A stretch of DNA of 64,000 nt, taken from Paragonimus westermani. Taxonomy: Eukaryota > Platyhelminthes > Trematoda > Plagiorchiida > Troglotrematidae. Shown one piece after another: positions 43,503-57,049 of this stretch. The stretch lies in contig QNGE01002975.1 in assembly GCA_008508345.1 (NCBI GenBank), positions 23,596 to 87,595 on the forward strand, given 5' to 3'. Within the stretch, counting starts at the first letter, position 1, and every line of letters begins with the position of its first letter. The notes under the pieces were generated by a model. It ran no database searches, had not been told where the DNA came from, and worked only from the letters and a program-made list of their open reading frames with translations. Made by a program: the position numbers and the translations under genes.

Positions 43503-44060
43503 ATTACTCCAGGCATTTTGACAGTAACTGGTTCTGGATACCATACGCAGTTACTGACAGGTCACGATAACGAGGCAATGAAAATTCTGCTCACCATCCC
43601 CCCTCAGCCTACAGCCATGCCTGCCATACTTAATTCATTGAGTAACTTACGTTGTGCTCGTCGCATCTGTATTAATAAGCAAGTGGATAGTGCTGGATTT
43701 CAGGATCATCACACTCACATAGACTATCAAACGGATGAAGTTTTGGATCCCTATAGTTGCATTTCTGTTGACCAGTTACTGACCTCCTCACGACGATTCC
43801 GAACGGAGCTTTGCGCATCAGCTAACTCATCCAGTGCGATGAGCCACAACAGAAATGATTTAAATTCATTGACAGGCACGTGCCACAATGAAATTCAGAG
43901 TTGGTATCAAATTATTGGACAAAAGTTTGCATGTCAGATTCCGGAACTATCTGTTTGTTGTTCGCTTGCCGATGTTTGGGGCCAGGTGGCTAATTATTTA
44001 ACAGTGCACCATTTATCAAGCCAACACGGTTGCGCTCACCACATGTTATCACCTGAATAA
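43503..44060 (+). CDS. Candidate host exon, unknown protein
   Basis: The longest open frame in the window not explained by a retroelement: about 185 codons, from an in-frame stop at 43500 to TGA at 44058. An acceptor-like site (TTACTCCAGGCATTTTGACAG) ends at about 43524, and another AG at 43551. The product is polar with balanced composition, eight or more Cys, several His, and a segment NEIQSWYQIIGQKFACQIPE then LADVWGQVANYL that looks foldable. There is no signal peptide, membrane helix or retroelement motif. I do not recognise a family. It could be the last coding exon of a gene with large introns or a chance frame. The first ATG in frame is at about 43578. Confidence 0.35.
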   Translation: MTPGILTVTGSGYHTQLLTGHDNEAMKILLTIPPQPTAMPAILNSLSNLRCARRICINKQVDSAGFQDHHTHIDYQTDEVLDPYSCISVDQLLTSSRRFRTELCASANSSSAMSHNRNDLNSLTGTCHNEIQSWYQIIGQKFACQIPELSVCCSLADVWGQVANYLTVHHLSSQHGCAHHMLSPE

Positions 44061-44064
44061 TGTT

Positions 44065-46600
44065 GTTCCGTAGCCTTGATGCCCGTACTCTTACTTGCTC
44101 TGTCTCAAGCTAAATTCCATTCTGCTAACAACAGAAACAGCCTTACCGACTGAGGTCTTGAGATAAATGAAGACTTCGTTGGTCATAGCAACACAGATGA
44201 CAGTAGGTCTCCTGGTGTCTACCACCGTTGGCCCTGCTTAAACATCTCGGATCTATAGCGAGAGCTCGAATGTTAATTTCAAAAATTCACGAGTCGATCC
44301 TTTCGGTCACTAGATTCAATACTGCTTGGACTTATAGACTGTTAAGTTTATTACAACGCTTGTATCAGACAGGCCCTTAGACAGTGGAGCATAAGAGCTA
44401 TACCGATACAGCAACAAACGGAAACTTTTTCGGGAATGTTTTTAGTAGTTGAGTTGTGCTAAAACATGTATACTATGAAGTTCTTCTGATGTGGCTTCGA
44501 GCCAAAAATAAGCTTCAGAATTGAAATCAGTGTTGTATTGACGCTGTAACTGCAAGTGAACATTAAACTAACATGAAGTGATGAGTTGGTTATTGTGGTG
44601 CAATACAAGCTTGAACTATTTTCTACCTACTAAGATCGTGGTTAGATGGGACTATTTAAAATGAAGGTTGATAACGACTTTGCTGTTGCAGGGTTATGCA
44701 AACTGAACAGTTTAAATTCTACCGTGAATGTCGACAAATATTCGGGAATAGCCATTTGCCATCAGTGTCTTCTGTTGAAAATTTTCCTAACCAATCATGC
44801 AGTCAGTTTCAAAGATTTTTCGGACAGATGAGCAGATTATGGGTGAAGACGTGTTTATGAAAAAGGGACTTAAAATTGCGAGTGTTGTCCACTACAGTGT
44901 TCATCTGATCATAACATCGCTGAATGTATGCATACTGCCATTAAAGTAGGCATAAGAGCGAACTGGAAAATGAAAATGGAACTTGTTCATGTAGGTACTA
45001 CTTGGTTCGTGATGGTTTTGTTCAATAAAATCAACGCATCATCAAGAATCTGTATGACATTTGATAACGTTGTGTGTTGTCAAGTAGGTTTTTTTCCGCC
45101 ACTGAGAGAAATCTTTTAGTGTAGCGTCCAGAAAGCTCTCAAGTATCACTCCGTCATTCTGCTAATGCGCGGTGTCTTCAAAGTGAAGTCGCAGATTTTT
45201 CTTAGAGAAATGCACACTGGAAAGCCGTCGAAGCAAATATAATCACAGAGATGTGTAACAGGAATGGTACGTTCTGGAAAAGCCAGCAACAACGGAATGT
45301 ATGGCTTGATAACACACCGATAACTGGTCTAGAGGATAAGTTACTAAGACGGAATCACTCAAGCAATACGGCATCAGAGTTTGACGAACTGAGCAATGTG
45401 TTTCTGGCTAATTTTCAAGAGAAATTTTAGCCTTAGTAGTCATGGTTATACAGGTACTAGTGTATAATGTGATATTCGTAAATATTCTTAGATTTGGTGT
45501 TTGTGATTCTCTTAGTTTGTCACTTCGGTCAATACGTTAAAATATACCGTACAGTAACTAGAATTTACCAATTTCCAGAACTTAATTAGCGCTCAGCATT
45601 AAAGCGAACGTTTACAGCGTTCTCTTTCACGTTGATTTTTTTCATTCCCACCAAGAACTCAAACGATTATGTGGGGCAAGTTCAGTTAAATTCGGCAAAT
45701 CACATCTGTGGTGTATCACTGAGCGGTCTCAATATTGCAACTAAAAAGACATCTTTTCTTCGGAGACTATATCTTCCCGTTACGAAAGATGAAACTCTTA
45801 ACGCATGTGACGATCTGCAGACATAGCATAAATACGAAATCCGCCGAAATGGCGATACGCAGAATACGAAAATGGACACCTTAGTGTAGAGGTAGGTGAG
45901 GTACAGGTTCAGACGGGCGAATCCATGAATCTGTATGTTTTACGGCAAACGCTACAGAATGCTTCGAGCTATGTCTGTTTGGGTAACAGATTTCGTACAA
46001 TTCCTTGCAGGTTTGCGTTCCACAATCATTAAACCACAGTAGGAATAGCATAAAGTGTGTCGTCGACCTAAGCAACCGCACTCAAGGATCTAGCCGGTTA
46101 ATTGATATTCAGAATCCATGAGTATTCCTACTCAAACCATAACAGAAGTTTTTATGTCAAATTACCTCATTATGTGATTAGTATTAATTCATTAACACTG
46201 TGAAGCATATTTGGTGAAGGACATTTAGGTCCCAGATTTTGCGGAATTTTTTCTAGTGAATGTAGTAAACACGGTCTTACATTGTTAACAATGTTAAAAC
46301 TGACCGCAATCACATCGCATACCTATACATTGTTCAGTTTCGCCACTCCAAGAAGTACCATATACTAGCTTTGCCCTTGTTAATGTTCATAAGCAATGCA
46401 AATTCTGCCCGAGAGAATATAGAAGCTGAGATCGTTTGTGAACATGTTATTTAAACGTTCCTTCTCAGCACTAGTAGTAAGAATATCGCACAAGTGGATT
46501 TAGTGTTTTTAATTTAAAAATTAGTTTTAGTCAATGGGCCATCGACCGGAGTACAAAGGACAATTGCTCCTTCCGTCAAGATGACTGGACAATCTGAACA
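44065..46600. other. No recognised content
   Basis: AT-rich unassigned DNA. If the 43.5-kb frame is a terminal exon this would include its 3' UTR, but no clear polyadenylation context was found. Confidence 0.35.
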
Positions 46601-46604
46601 TTAG

Positions 46605-46845
46605 AAAGAGAACGTAGCTGTGCGATTAGTTATGATAATTTGATCGTCCCGGATGTAAGGTCGTTGACGCACTCGCCAACAATGTTGCATCAGGAAAGCG
46701 CGGCCGGAGTTCCAGTTCAGGCCGTGTAGAAGATATGCACTATCAAATGGCTCCAACACAAGAAAACGCTTGTCGAGCGCATTTACAATGAGAGTGTAAG
46801 AGCTGCAACCACCTGTGAGTGATTGAGAATCTATAATAACCAAAA
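46605..46845 (+). mobile_element. Hammerhead SINE, diverged copy
   Basis: Head GATAATTTGATCGTCCCGGA and TGTAAGGTCGTTGACGCACT, B-box remnant CGGAGTTCCAGTTCAGGCCG, then AGATATGCACTATC, where helix I of the ribozyme survives (46737-46742) but the core reads TCAAATG. The body has decayed (GTGAGTGATTGAGAATC). Confidence 0.62.
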
Positions 46846-46849
46846 TTTT

Positions 46850-49800
46850 TACAAACCAATAGATGCGGTTTTATTTTGAGACCTGGATATTTGTGGTCTC
46901 TGCTAACAACTGCTGGATATGTTAAAACGAGTGACAACGACAAACCGTCTGCTTCTCATGGCTTTTGCGCACTTGTGTTAGCAGGTTGATCACTTGTTCA
47001 TTTGGGCTGACGTCAGCAAACGGAGTATCTTCACAGAACGTGTATGCGTTGGAAACAATCATATGGAGTACCTTTTTGAAGATGCGACCGGCTATTAAAA
47101 TCGCTGAAACTAAGACTGTCAGCATTTTTGTCTCTTAAACTAGCCAGCCAGCCGCAGTGTTAGTCAGTAAAGGGGATGTCGTATACTGCATCTCGGTAAC
47201 ATGTTGTCGGCAGAGCCCGGTGGGATTTTTCCTGTGAAATAGAACCGGGAAGTTTTCCTTAAAAGACTGCCGTGGATAAACATTTCGATGCGAAATTGAA
47301 TAGAAAGGACAATGATTACATTCATTTTCCTGTCTGTTTTTGATAAGTTACCCACCACTTTTGCCCCAAATTAGTGAGATTTCCTGTTGATTGGATCGTT
47401 CGATCTCATATTTTTCCGGATTTTTTTGCAATTCAAAAGCAATGTATCCACTGATGATGTACGCCGTTTACAGGCAATACGTGCTAAAGTGGGGGCTTGT
47501 GAGAGCCACGCTGATAGTGATAATGTAATCCCCACTATCTTATGAGGCACAACATCACAAATACTCTGGTAATCGTCTCAAGTCGCAAGTGTGAGTGTGC
47601 CTGTTCACTTCTGGAATGTCCCCATTTGTCTGGTGTGTATAGAATGTGTTTCTCACGTTTGCGACCGACACAAACACACACATTTAACATATAACAAAAC
47701 CGGTGTTAATACGTCGTGAAATGTTTTCCGCTGCGATAAAATTCTTAAGTTTCAGAACTACAGACTTTGTTTGCGACAGCTGCGGTCTGGGCTGTTTTCT
47801 TGTGAAAAAATTCCCAAAACGTTCACCGAAGTCTGTTAAATCTTGTAAAAACATGTACAACCAAGCTATTTTTCCACATAATAGTGTGACTTGGATTGTA
47901 GATTGAAAAATGGTGAAAGATAACTTGTTTTTTGTTCTGAAGTTTTCAACGACTTGGTAAAGTAACGTAATTTGTTTGCCTCATGGTCAGTAGTCGCCAG
48001 AAGTACACCACCATCGTTTTTGTAACGACTCACTGAGTGTGACTACCGACAAATCTCAGCCAGACCCTGATATACAAATGAGGAATTTCGTAATTATTGG
48101 CCTATTCACAAGTTTCCTGTGGCATTTTTCTTAGACGTAGGAAATTTCCAGCGTCAGGTAACTTTACTTCGGGCCACCATTCAAAACTTAGCCTTTTGAT
48201 GTTCAGGACATATTCGTTAAAGTATAATTAACCGAAGTATTAATTCAAAAAATATTTATTCTCTTAAATGTGGCTACGGATTGTTTGTCGAGTCGGTCAT
48301 GCGAATCCTGTAAAGACCTAAGGCTAGATGACGCCTAACTGTTTCAAAGGCTCACCACGGACAGTTCATGCTATTTACTCTTCGGACCGATTGCAGTTTA
48401 GATCCTGAATTTTCAGTCATCATAATGTACACTGTTCTATTGTTGCCGAGTTGAATATCACTGATGTAGAGAACATCACTTCACCCAAACTTTAGGCTGA
48501 AATACGCACAGTTTAGTGATTAGGCCATATAATGGATGCAACTCAATTATTCATGTTACAACTTTCTAGTTGATGACCGTAATGTTGTTGGAGAAAGTTT
48601 CGTCGGAGACCGGTCGGATAAAACCGCAAACCGTTTCACGGAATTGAGTGGAACAAATATCTTAACATAAGTTCTGTTGAGAAGAAACAGTCTGTAATGC
48701 AAGTAGACCGAAAATATGAAGCATAACTATCTAAACTTAGCAAACCCATTGTTTCAGAATTTTATTAGATTTACTAATAAAATTCGTTATTTTATGAACC
48801 AACGAAAGGTTTTTCTGGTGAACAAAAATTACCAGGTTTTTGGTGTGTTCTAAAAGAGAGCTGCTGTTTTCTTTTTGTGCGGATCAAGGGATGGTTTCGT
48901 TACAGGTGAAAAACTGGACCTAATCACATATTTTTATTCTAAATCGTACGAGGGTACAAATGGGCTTTGAATGTTGCGTGTCATAAGTGTGAGTGTTTGG
49001 TAGATGGTAGCCATTTTGACTATCTAAATTTAACTCATAATCTTGTATTCTCTCGAATGCTCCAATGAAGAAGTTGAAGCGTTCCAGTAAACCTATCTCT
49101 AAATATTGTTTCGATGCTGTCCAGAAATACCCCGTACATTATGGACAAGAAATTCTTTTGTACACATTGAACAGAGATGGTCCGCTTGTAAGAGAAAACC
49201 GTTTTGCTATGCGAGTTTGCATCAACTTTTCAGTAGACAATACAACTGAAAGAAGCACAAATCACAGTAGAAAAACCTTTTGTCCTTCTTCCGCGCCTTG
49301 TGGTTTATAGAAAAGAGAACGTATACCACTTGTGTGTGGGCTTTCTTGACATATGGCTTGGGTAGTATGGTCACTCTGTGGTAGGGATATGAATAGAGGC
49401 AGGGAGTGCGATCATAATTTTTTGCCAGTTAGCCAAAAACAAGTGAAACAACTGTGCTAAAAAAACAACCGCTAGTTAACATCTCTTTTACAAATCACAG
49501 GATGATTTATACTTTGGTCAGTGAACAGTGCCAGACTACCTACTTTAACTGTCAGGTGATCGTTTGCCATAGTGAGAGCAAATCGTTGAGATCACAGACT
49601 ACTACTACTGGGGTGAATAATAATAATGTTAGAATGAGTACAATCATAAGAATGCAATACTTCACTATGACGCCATCATCATAATGACTCCATTGTGTCA
49701 GATTTAGTGAGATGAACGACTTAAACCAGGAGCTGTGAAAGGTATAGTTCTTAGTGTAGATGGGGTAATGGGGATTCTACTGTGCACTTCAATCCCTTGC

Positions 49801-51290
49801 CCTCAGAAGCGCCCTATACAATACTTGCCGTTGTCATGCTCCGCCAATGATTCCAGAATCACTACGAACTTAACAGTTTGTGCGTTCTGACAGTTGGGAT
49901 GAAACGGTGTTAAAACGTTATTTTCCCATCTGCAGCTCTGAATCTATCTTCCTTCTGAATAATTCCATCGACGGTCTTTGATCCATTTTCTTCGAAAAAC
50001 AGTTTTTAACATGATTTTCTACACCGAGCTTGGTGATGAGTGAGCGGAAGCAAAAACGGCAAGATTAATTGATTCAGTCGAATCACCTTGAGGCGAAGCA
50101 AGTGTGACGAAGACAACTCAAATTGGGTGAAAGCTGCATCACCTCAGTTAGATTGTCACTCAGGGTTCTCTCCCATTAATTTGCTAAAAATGCCCGCGAA
50201 AAAGTTTAAAGTTTTGTCTGCGTTCGTATCGGTGAATGCATTCACCCGCTGGAAAAAATTCTCGTTCACCACAAGATTGGTTTGATCATTTTCACTTTCT
50301 CAAAGTAAGTTACATCCGGGTCCATTAAGTCACGATGTAATCAACCCGTGTATCTTTAGGTGCCCACATGTTTAGATAAACGCTACCGAGCTGACTATAT
50401 TTAAAAATCTGCTTCTATGAACTTCTACAAACCACAATAAAAATTCGTCCACAACACTTTACTGACCATCTAGTCTGCGATTGTGTTTATCAGGTTGCTC
50501 AGTTTACGGCACGGTTGTTGTAGACGGAGTTTCGATAAAATTCTTATGTAAATGTAGCTATTTAATAAATGACGCACAATGAAAAGCTGTAACTAACTTT
50601 GACTACTTTTATTAGGATACCGTTTGAACTGAAGTTTAGTTGCAATATCCAAGTAAGGGGTTAGGAAACAAACCTGTAAATATCCTGTAGACATTTCAGC
50701 GGAGTACTGTGTCCAATATACACGTTTTACATCTTCTGCTGTCTTGCACAAGATATTCTTACAACCAAGAATTGGTATTTGTATTGTTAACCGTACGCAA
50801 CTGAAAAGTAATTAGGTGCTTCAGAGTTGTTGACAAGTGGAGGGAGGCGTGCATCTCTACGACAAAAGTGCTATAGAATAAGCGTCAGGTTTGCCAGAAG
50901 TTGAATTTGCAGAAAATTCCTGGAGTAGTTTCAAGGCGCATTCACCAGCAGTTACGCCGGAACGCGTTCTTCAAGACGCATAAACCATACAAACAGTAAT
51001 CGAGGACAAGTTGTTCAAGAAAACCATGAGCATGGGCAAAATATTTTGGACACATTTAATGTGTGGTTTAAATTTGGAAGGCCATAAACCATAATTTAGC
51101 TCAAATATACCAGACGTGTGAAAACGTAAATTTTAAATCATGAAGTTCATGTTTTTCCCAGTCTGAATTTGATTTTGATATCTAACGAAACCATCACACA
51201 GCACGTCATCAATTAGCTGGAGCTGGGTAGTGACTTTATTCTACCGGTCAAACAACCTGACCATCGATCGTAAGCGAAAGTGTTTGGGAA
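46850..51290. other. No recognised content
   Basis: AT-rich. Frames up to 81 codons (for example 49065-49310 plus) are unrecognised. No repeat was identified. Confidence 0.4.
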
Positions 51291-51294
51291 GTCA

Positions 51295-51525
51295 CATGTT
51301 AATTCGGTCATGTTTAATGTGAGGTCAACGATGTAGTAGTCAATACTGTTGCTTCGTTAAGGCGTGGCCAGTGTTCTGTTCATGGCGAGGACGTGCACTA
51401 ACAACTAGACGTAATGAGAGCGGAACTCGGGTCCGGTGTTTCTTTTCGAAAGTGGCCGAATGGAAATTCTATCTGAGTGAAGCAGTCGCGATCATTTTTG
51501 AGTGATGTTTAATCAATGTGACTAT
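51295..51525 (+). mobile_element. Hammerhead SINE, diverged copy
   Basis: Reads TTAATTCGGTCATGTTTAAT, GTGAGGTCAACGATGTAGTA, then CATGGCGAGGACGTGCACTA. Ribozyme remnant at 51395-51438: helix I GCACTA present, core lost (ACAACTAG), GGAAC for GAAAC, GTC triplet present. The body is recognisable (GGAAATTCTATCTGAGTG, GCGATCAT). Confidence 0.68.
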
Positions 51526-51529
51526 CATT

Positions 51530-53160
51530 AAAGTTGCAAGGCAGATTGCGCGATTATACTTTTGCAGAATATCACTTGTTAAATGTAAACTTTCCAGTTT
51601 GTAACACCTTTACATCGATGAAAATCAAGAGAACATAGGTAACAAAACATTTAGTTAGCCAACGAGCCATAAAAAGTGTATCCACAGACGTTTGCTTATC
51701 AGTCTACCTGCAATTACACTTATTAAGAACTGAACGCACAGTTAGAATTGTTATTGTTAAGACCGACGAACACCTTGGCAAAACCTTAAATGAAAATACT
51801 CATTGCAGACACATAGCAGATTGTCAGGCTTGTTTGACTTGCGCCGGCATCTTACCATCCCGGAATACTAACTGTCATACGCAGTACACATTGTAATCTG
51901 TTAATGTTTAGCGCAGTTCTGTACCCCTCCTCGTAATGTTGAAGGCTAGCCTTTGCGTCTGAATGTACGCGCACCGGAATTATACTGGACTGCAACTGAA
52001 ATACATCTTTCGACGATGTTTGTGTATATGCACCATGTAAGCAGAAGCTGTTTCAATTGTTTAGTAAGCTTCTTAAAAGTGCAGCAATGCTGTATGAAAA
52101 ACTAATTGCCATCGCCTTCAGAAAGTGAATGTAACGACTGACAGAATGTCACCAATCTCCCGCATATGACTACTGACTAGGTCTTCTCTCTCTTACATCA
52201 TGCAAACGTGTGGGATATGGTGTGCTCTCCTGAGATGCAAATAAATGATTAGTGTGGATTAGTGTGAATTTTTGGGCCGGAATCAAAATGAATAGAACAC
52301 TTTCAACCAAATTAACGGATTTCAGATTGAATTTTAAAAGTATCTTTTTGCCTTGTCAATGCAAACCGAACGTCGAAGAACGCTAATAGTGTATTTTCTC
52401 TTTTCAAATTAACAACATCACTAATTGCACTCAACATTTTTCATTCCGGCATACGCTATTTCAAGCTCATCTTATCCTAACTCAAGTCAGGCAACCACCT
52501 AAACGTATTGTTCTTGTGTTGTTGATGGTATTTTTTAATGCATGCACGTAGAAGAGTAAAATACATGTTCGGTTTTTTCTTGCTACTGAAACACAAAAGG
52601 CAGAATATGCCGAGTCGTGACTCTAACCGTTATTTTTATTTTGTGAATGTGATTTCAGTTTAGCGAAATTGTAATCCACTAGCTGCAAACACGGCTTCAT
52701 CCTTTGTGATCTTTTGACTTAGTGTAACCTAACAGACCACCTGGCTTGAGTGCTACCTTCACGCAGACTTAAGTATAAGGCGCACATTCAATGTCACCGA
52801 AATGTAATGTAAATTTACAACCGAAATATTTTTATCTAGCGGTAATGACATCAGAACTTCTAAGACCTTTGGTCAGCTCTGTTTACTTCATGCTCAAGGG
52901 CAATTACAAGGTTATTGGTGGATGTTATGTGACAGGTATGTTGACATTTTATTTTTCTGGCCATTAATTGCCTGCACTGCTGGCAGGTTTTACCGCAACT
53001 ACTGAACTCTTCTTCGATCATATACAACACTTTTCAACCGAGAATACATTCCGATGTAGTCTCCCAAGGAGGTTTTTAAATCTAAGTTAACCTTTAAATG
53101 TCTCGAAATACACAATAATCAAACGAATATATTATTCTCGGTTAATTTAAGTAAGATGCT
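51530..53160. other. No recognised content
   Basis: AT-rich unassigned sequence without credible frames or identifiable repeats. Confidence 0.4.
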
Positions 53161-53164
53161 TGAT

Positions 53165-53280
53165 TCCTAAACGCAGTTCAGTTGATAAGGCGCTTGCGGG
53201 GTTTGGACGTACTTTTTCTGTTGATTTCGAATCTCAACCAAAACCAGAGTTTTCGCAACTGGATCTCTTCCAGATGCTGG
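53165..53280 (+). mobile_element. Second SINE family copy
   Basis: A-box region CAGTTCAGTTGATAAGGCGC, then TTGCGGGGTTTGGACGTACT, B-box region TTTCGAATCTCAACC, tail AAAACCAGAGTTTTCGCAAC and TGGATCTCTTCCAGA. Confidence 0.68.
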
Positions 53281-53289
53281 AAAAGTACA

Positions 53290-56200
53290 CTGAAGTTCTT
53301 GAGGTAAATCTAATTTGAGTGAAATTGCGTCGGTAACTCTTAAAGTGAGTCAGCAACTCGTTCTCAACTTGACAAAATCTCAACAGTTAACGACATTCTT
53401 TTTCCAAAACTTGATTGAGCCAAAAAGCTTCGGCGTATCATCGAAATTGCTCCAGAAGTATTCCATCTTCATTACTCTTGGTTTATTTGCAATAATGCCT
53501 TTTAAATGGCACTGTAATATTTTTGAAAAAAAGATGTTTCAAACTTTCCAATGGAATAATCCTCATTTTCTCAACGGAACGTTTATTTTTAGATATGAAG
53601 CTGTATGTTCACTATAGTGTTAACACGCACCTGAGATAACGCATTGTAACCTGGTTCATAGACGTCCCACCGTGTAAAACAAACACATCCCTGTTGGGCA
53701 TTAACTGGTTCAGCGTTCAAAATTCATCTTCATACGCTCACTTTTTCCCCATGCTCCAACCTGCAATGATTAGCCAAACTTGCTTTCGTAATGCATTGTA
53801 TGACATTTAGCCACGTGATACAAATACCGATTACAAGTTGGGCAATTGTGGTGCCATTAAAACTTTTTCACAACATGCATCTTCAGTGTTCTTGCTTACA
53901 CAATGTATTGCAGTTAATCGAGTAACCGTCATGGTGCATTAAGTGTCAGTCACGTTACGGGTCTCACAAACCTATCTGCCATTTATCACTCCATCCATCA
54001 AATATTCACTTACGAATTATTGTGCCGATTGAGGCAAAAGAAGACACGCACGGAAAGAATATCTTCACTAGAGAATGGATACATCAAACCGAGGGAACAG
54101 TCAATCAGATGCTCTCATTTTAACTGCATACAAAATTAACCTGTTTGACTAAAAATTGTTAGCAACTTTTCTGTTGTTCTAAACAGGAGGGAATTATAGA
54201 ACGGTTCAGAACAATAGTTTCTCTCACAAAAATTTTGATAAGCAATATTTCTTCATCTTTCTCGAAGTGCCTGCTGCAAACTAGGAAATTTATGTAGAAA
54301 ACCCAAAACATTCAACGAGAAAATAAAAGGGAAATCAGTTGTTGGCAATCTTTTTTTAATTAGCACGTAGCAGTTTCCGAAGCCACATCATATCTGCATA
54401 TATAAACGCATCACAAGCAGTTTACGCTATACGAATTGCGGTCCCTCACACACACTCCATAGTTGTGTAATTGGAGGTAATTGCTCATTAATCAGGTGAC
54501 AATGCAGTAAGTAGTGAAACGTAGATGTGGAAAACAGAACTGATGGAGATTCTAATGATAAACTCATGAACTGACAAGAAATGTGCAGAAAGTTAAAGAC
54601 GAGAGTTTAAGTAGGGGACTGTATTGTAGCGTCCTTTATACAAATCTAGGAGGGACAACAACGCAATTAAAACATCCGCTCACAGTAAGCGAACAATGCT
54701 TGCAATGTGACATAAGTTTTCTCAAAATTCGAACAGGTGGCTAACCATTTAACCGTGATCACTGATTGATAGGGGCAAACATATTTGTCTGAAGCAACTA
54801 AAAAGCGATAGCTTACACACTGGCCAACAATTTTCATCATCCACAGCATTTCCGGCTTTAAGTTTTACCTGTGGGTTAGATAGATAGGGGTACTGTTGAG
54901 CCTTGCAGTGGTCCATGAAATAGCAGATTAATGACTCATAATGAACATAAAGCGAACAGGAGGGATAAACAACTGTCAGAGTCACATGTTAGATTGACCG
55001 TGGTTTCTAACAAATTGAAGACAAACTACCATTGGACCTTGTGTTGTTACACTGGGTGGGCGCAACATTTCAGTAAGAATTATCTCATTTAAACGAATGA
55101 GCTGAGAATTGAAAGTTTCGCAGGCCGATCAGAACATTTTGTTTGCATTGAATCTTTGACGTGCGCTTTGTTAGTTCCGTAAAACAAACTAAAATAACTC
55201 TGTTTTATTTGTCCACTGCCCAGGTTTAGCGGTCTTTTCCCTGATCACATGTTCAGACTATTTCGGAACATACTTGTGTTCAAACGATACATCCGGTTTA
55301 CAATTTTCGTCTGAGTTAAAGTAAACAAGTGTACGATACTAGGGTAAGCATCCGATGTGTAGTATTTAGGGTAGCATGTTCGGCTCTATAAAATAGGTGT
55401 CCTAAAGTATAGTTTTGTCGCCTAAGTGAAATCAATCTGAAAACGTTCATTTTTGACACACTAGCACTCAGTTGATGACAAAGCTCAAACTACCTGTTGA
55501 CTGAACTAACGGAATACTTGAAAACTTCAAGCGTGCTCAAATGGACCGCATACCATGGGTGAAAATTAACGGACACGTACTGTCCCGTTGTTTAGGTAAC
55601 TAGCATTTGCGCGAAAGGCAACTGATATTGGCCCTTAACACGCCTATCAGAAATTGAATATCAGATCTGTCAGCTAATTCATCCGATTGAGTTATTGAGT
55701 TAACCTTAAGGAGCAGGCCGTTTAGCTTCAGACATAACTGCAAATTTTCTTGTTCTTTGTCTGCGGTGAACATAGAATCGGTTTCATACTATCCATGTGA
55801 TACGACAATTAAAACCAGGGGCGAAACCTCTGGTTTGGGTGGCGATTGGAGAGACTAGTTAGAGTAGGTTTGCACGGACCATCCCTGACAACGCATGAAG
55901 TTATCCAGTTATTCATCTGGATATATTTATCCTATGAAATAGTAGTTATTCTTAGAAAAGCAATTTATGAACAACCATTCCAAACTTTACATAGAAAATT
56001 TTGAAGTGAATTCAAGTAATTTTCACCATTCTATTGGTATTCCGATTGAAGAAAAGTTATTAATCCAAAACTGGACATCCAAGTTATCCGTTTGGATCAA
56101 AAGTATTCGATTCAACGTTGAAAAATAAAACATCTCATTTAGTTTCAAACCTGATGCACATCAGGAATAAAATCCTCCGGACGGCTTGAAGTTGCAATTG

Positions 56201-56860
56201 GTGGGTGACACGGTAGTTACAACTTGAAACGCCTAGCAGAAGCTCATTGAAACTACGCCATATAAAACGTGCACCGTCGTCTACAAGAAATTATCCATTC
56301 TCGGTTGACCCCAAATCAGTCTTGTTAAGTAAACCAGTAACTGTGGGCTTTGTTATGTGGCTACGTAGTCAAATATTACCGATGCAAACCTTGATTCATA
56401 TCCCGAAACGAACACCGATGTTAAAACGTGGAAAAGACGATAGTGATTTAAATAGGGTAACCAAGGGATCTAGCAAATAGACGCTAAAGTCCAGAAGCTG
56501 CTTGAACGGTATTTACGTTTTTTGTGCATACACGTGTTTACTCATATGTGGCGATTTCTATCCGTCGAAAAACAGAGGGTAGGGGTTTGTGCAGTACACG
56601 GGTTGTGCGTTAAAAATGTCTTAGGCGCATCAGCAGGTTTCTTGTAGTAACTACTGCTGTGAACACTAAAATTGGTGAAGCTTTTATTTTTTAGTAGTTT
56701 TTCTCTTTTGTTCACGGTTTCATTACATTTGGTTCATCCACAGATAGTAAGAATATAGTCATGGCTTGCGCATTTTGCTTCGTCGTATGTCTGATCAATC
56801 AGTGTAGATTGAGGAAAATAACATTAATTCTCATGTTATCTGCGCACGACGTTCACTTTT
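53290..56860. other. No recognised content
   Basis: A 100-codon plus frame at 53315-53617 follows the SINE directly. Its Phe/Asn-rich product looks like chance in AT-rich DNA. Nothing else was supported. Confidence 0.4.
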
Positions 56861-56863
56861 TGC

Positions 56864-57049
56864 ATGAAGGTTAAGGCCGTAAAAACTACCGTTCGGCAGG
56901 TGCATCTGGAAGTAGGCCAAAATGAACTGATCGTAAACCTGAATAGGAGAACGTGCGAAATTACTGTTAATATCACCAATGTGCAGGACGTTCGACAGGC
57001 GTTTAAACGAATTTTACTCTCTTATGGATTCGCGTTGGAGCTTGAATGA
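56864..57049 (+). CDS. Possible small gene or terminal exon (61 codons)
   Basis: Starts at a real ATG (MKVKAVKTTVRQVHLEVGQ...) and ends TGA, with a charged, balanced product (LEVGQNELIVNLNRR, VQDVRQAFKRILLSYGFALE) unlike the hydrophobic chance frames nearby. It is preceded by a pyrimidine-rich TTCACTTTTTGCATGAAG, so the true exon could begin at an AG just after 56867. No family was recognised; 61 codons is within chance range. Confidence 0.22.
   Translation: MKVKAVKTTVRQVHLEVGQNELIVNLNRRTCEITVNITNVQDVRQAFKRILLSYGFALELE

Noticed and set aside
53315..53617. 100-codon plus frame directly after a SINE
   Set aside because: Phe/Asn/Lys-rich product typical of open frames in AT-rich non-coding DNA; no motif.
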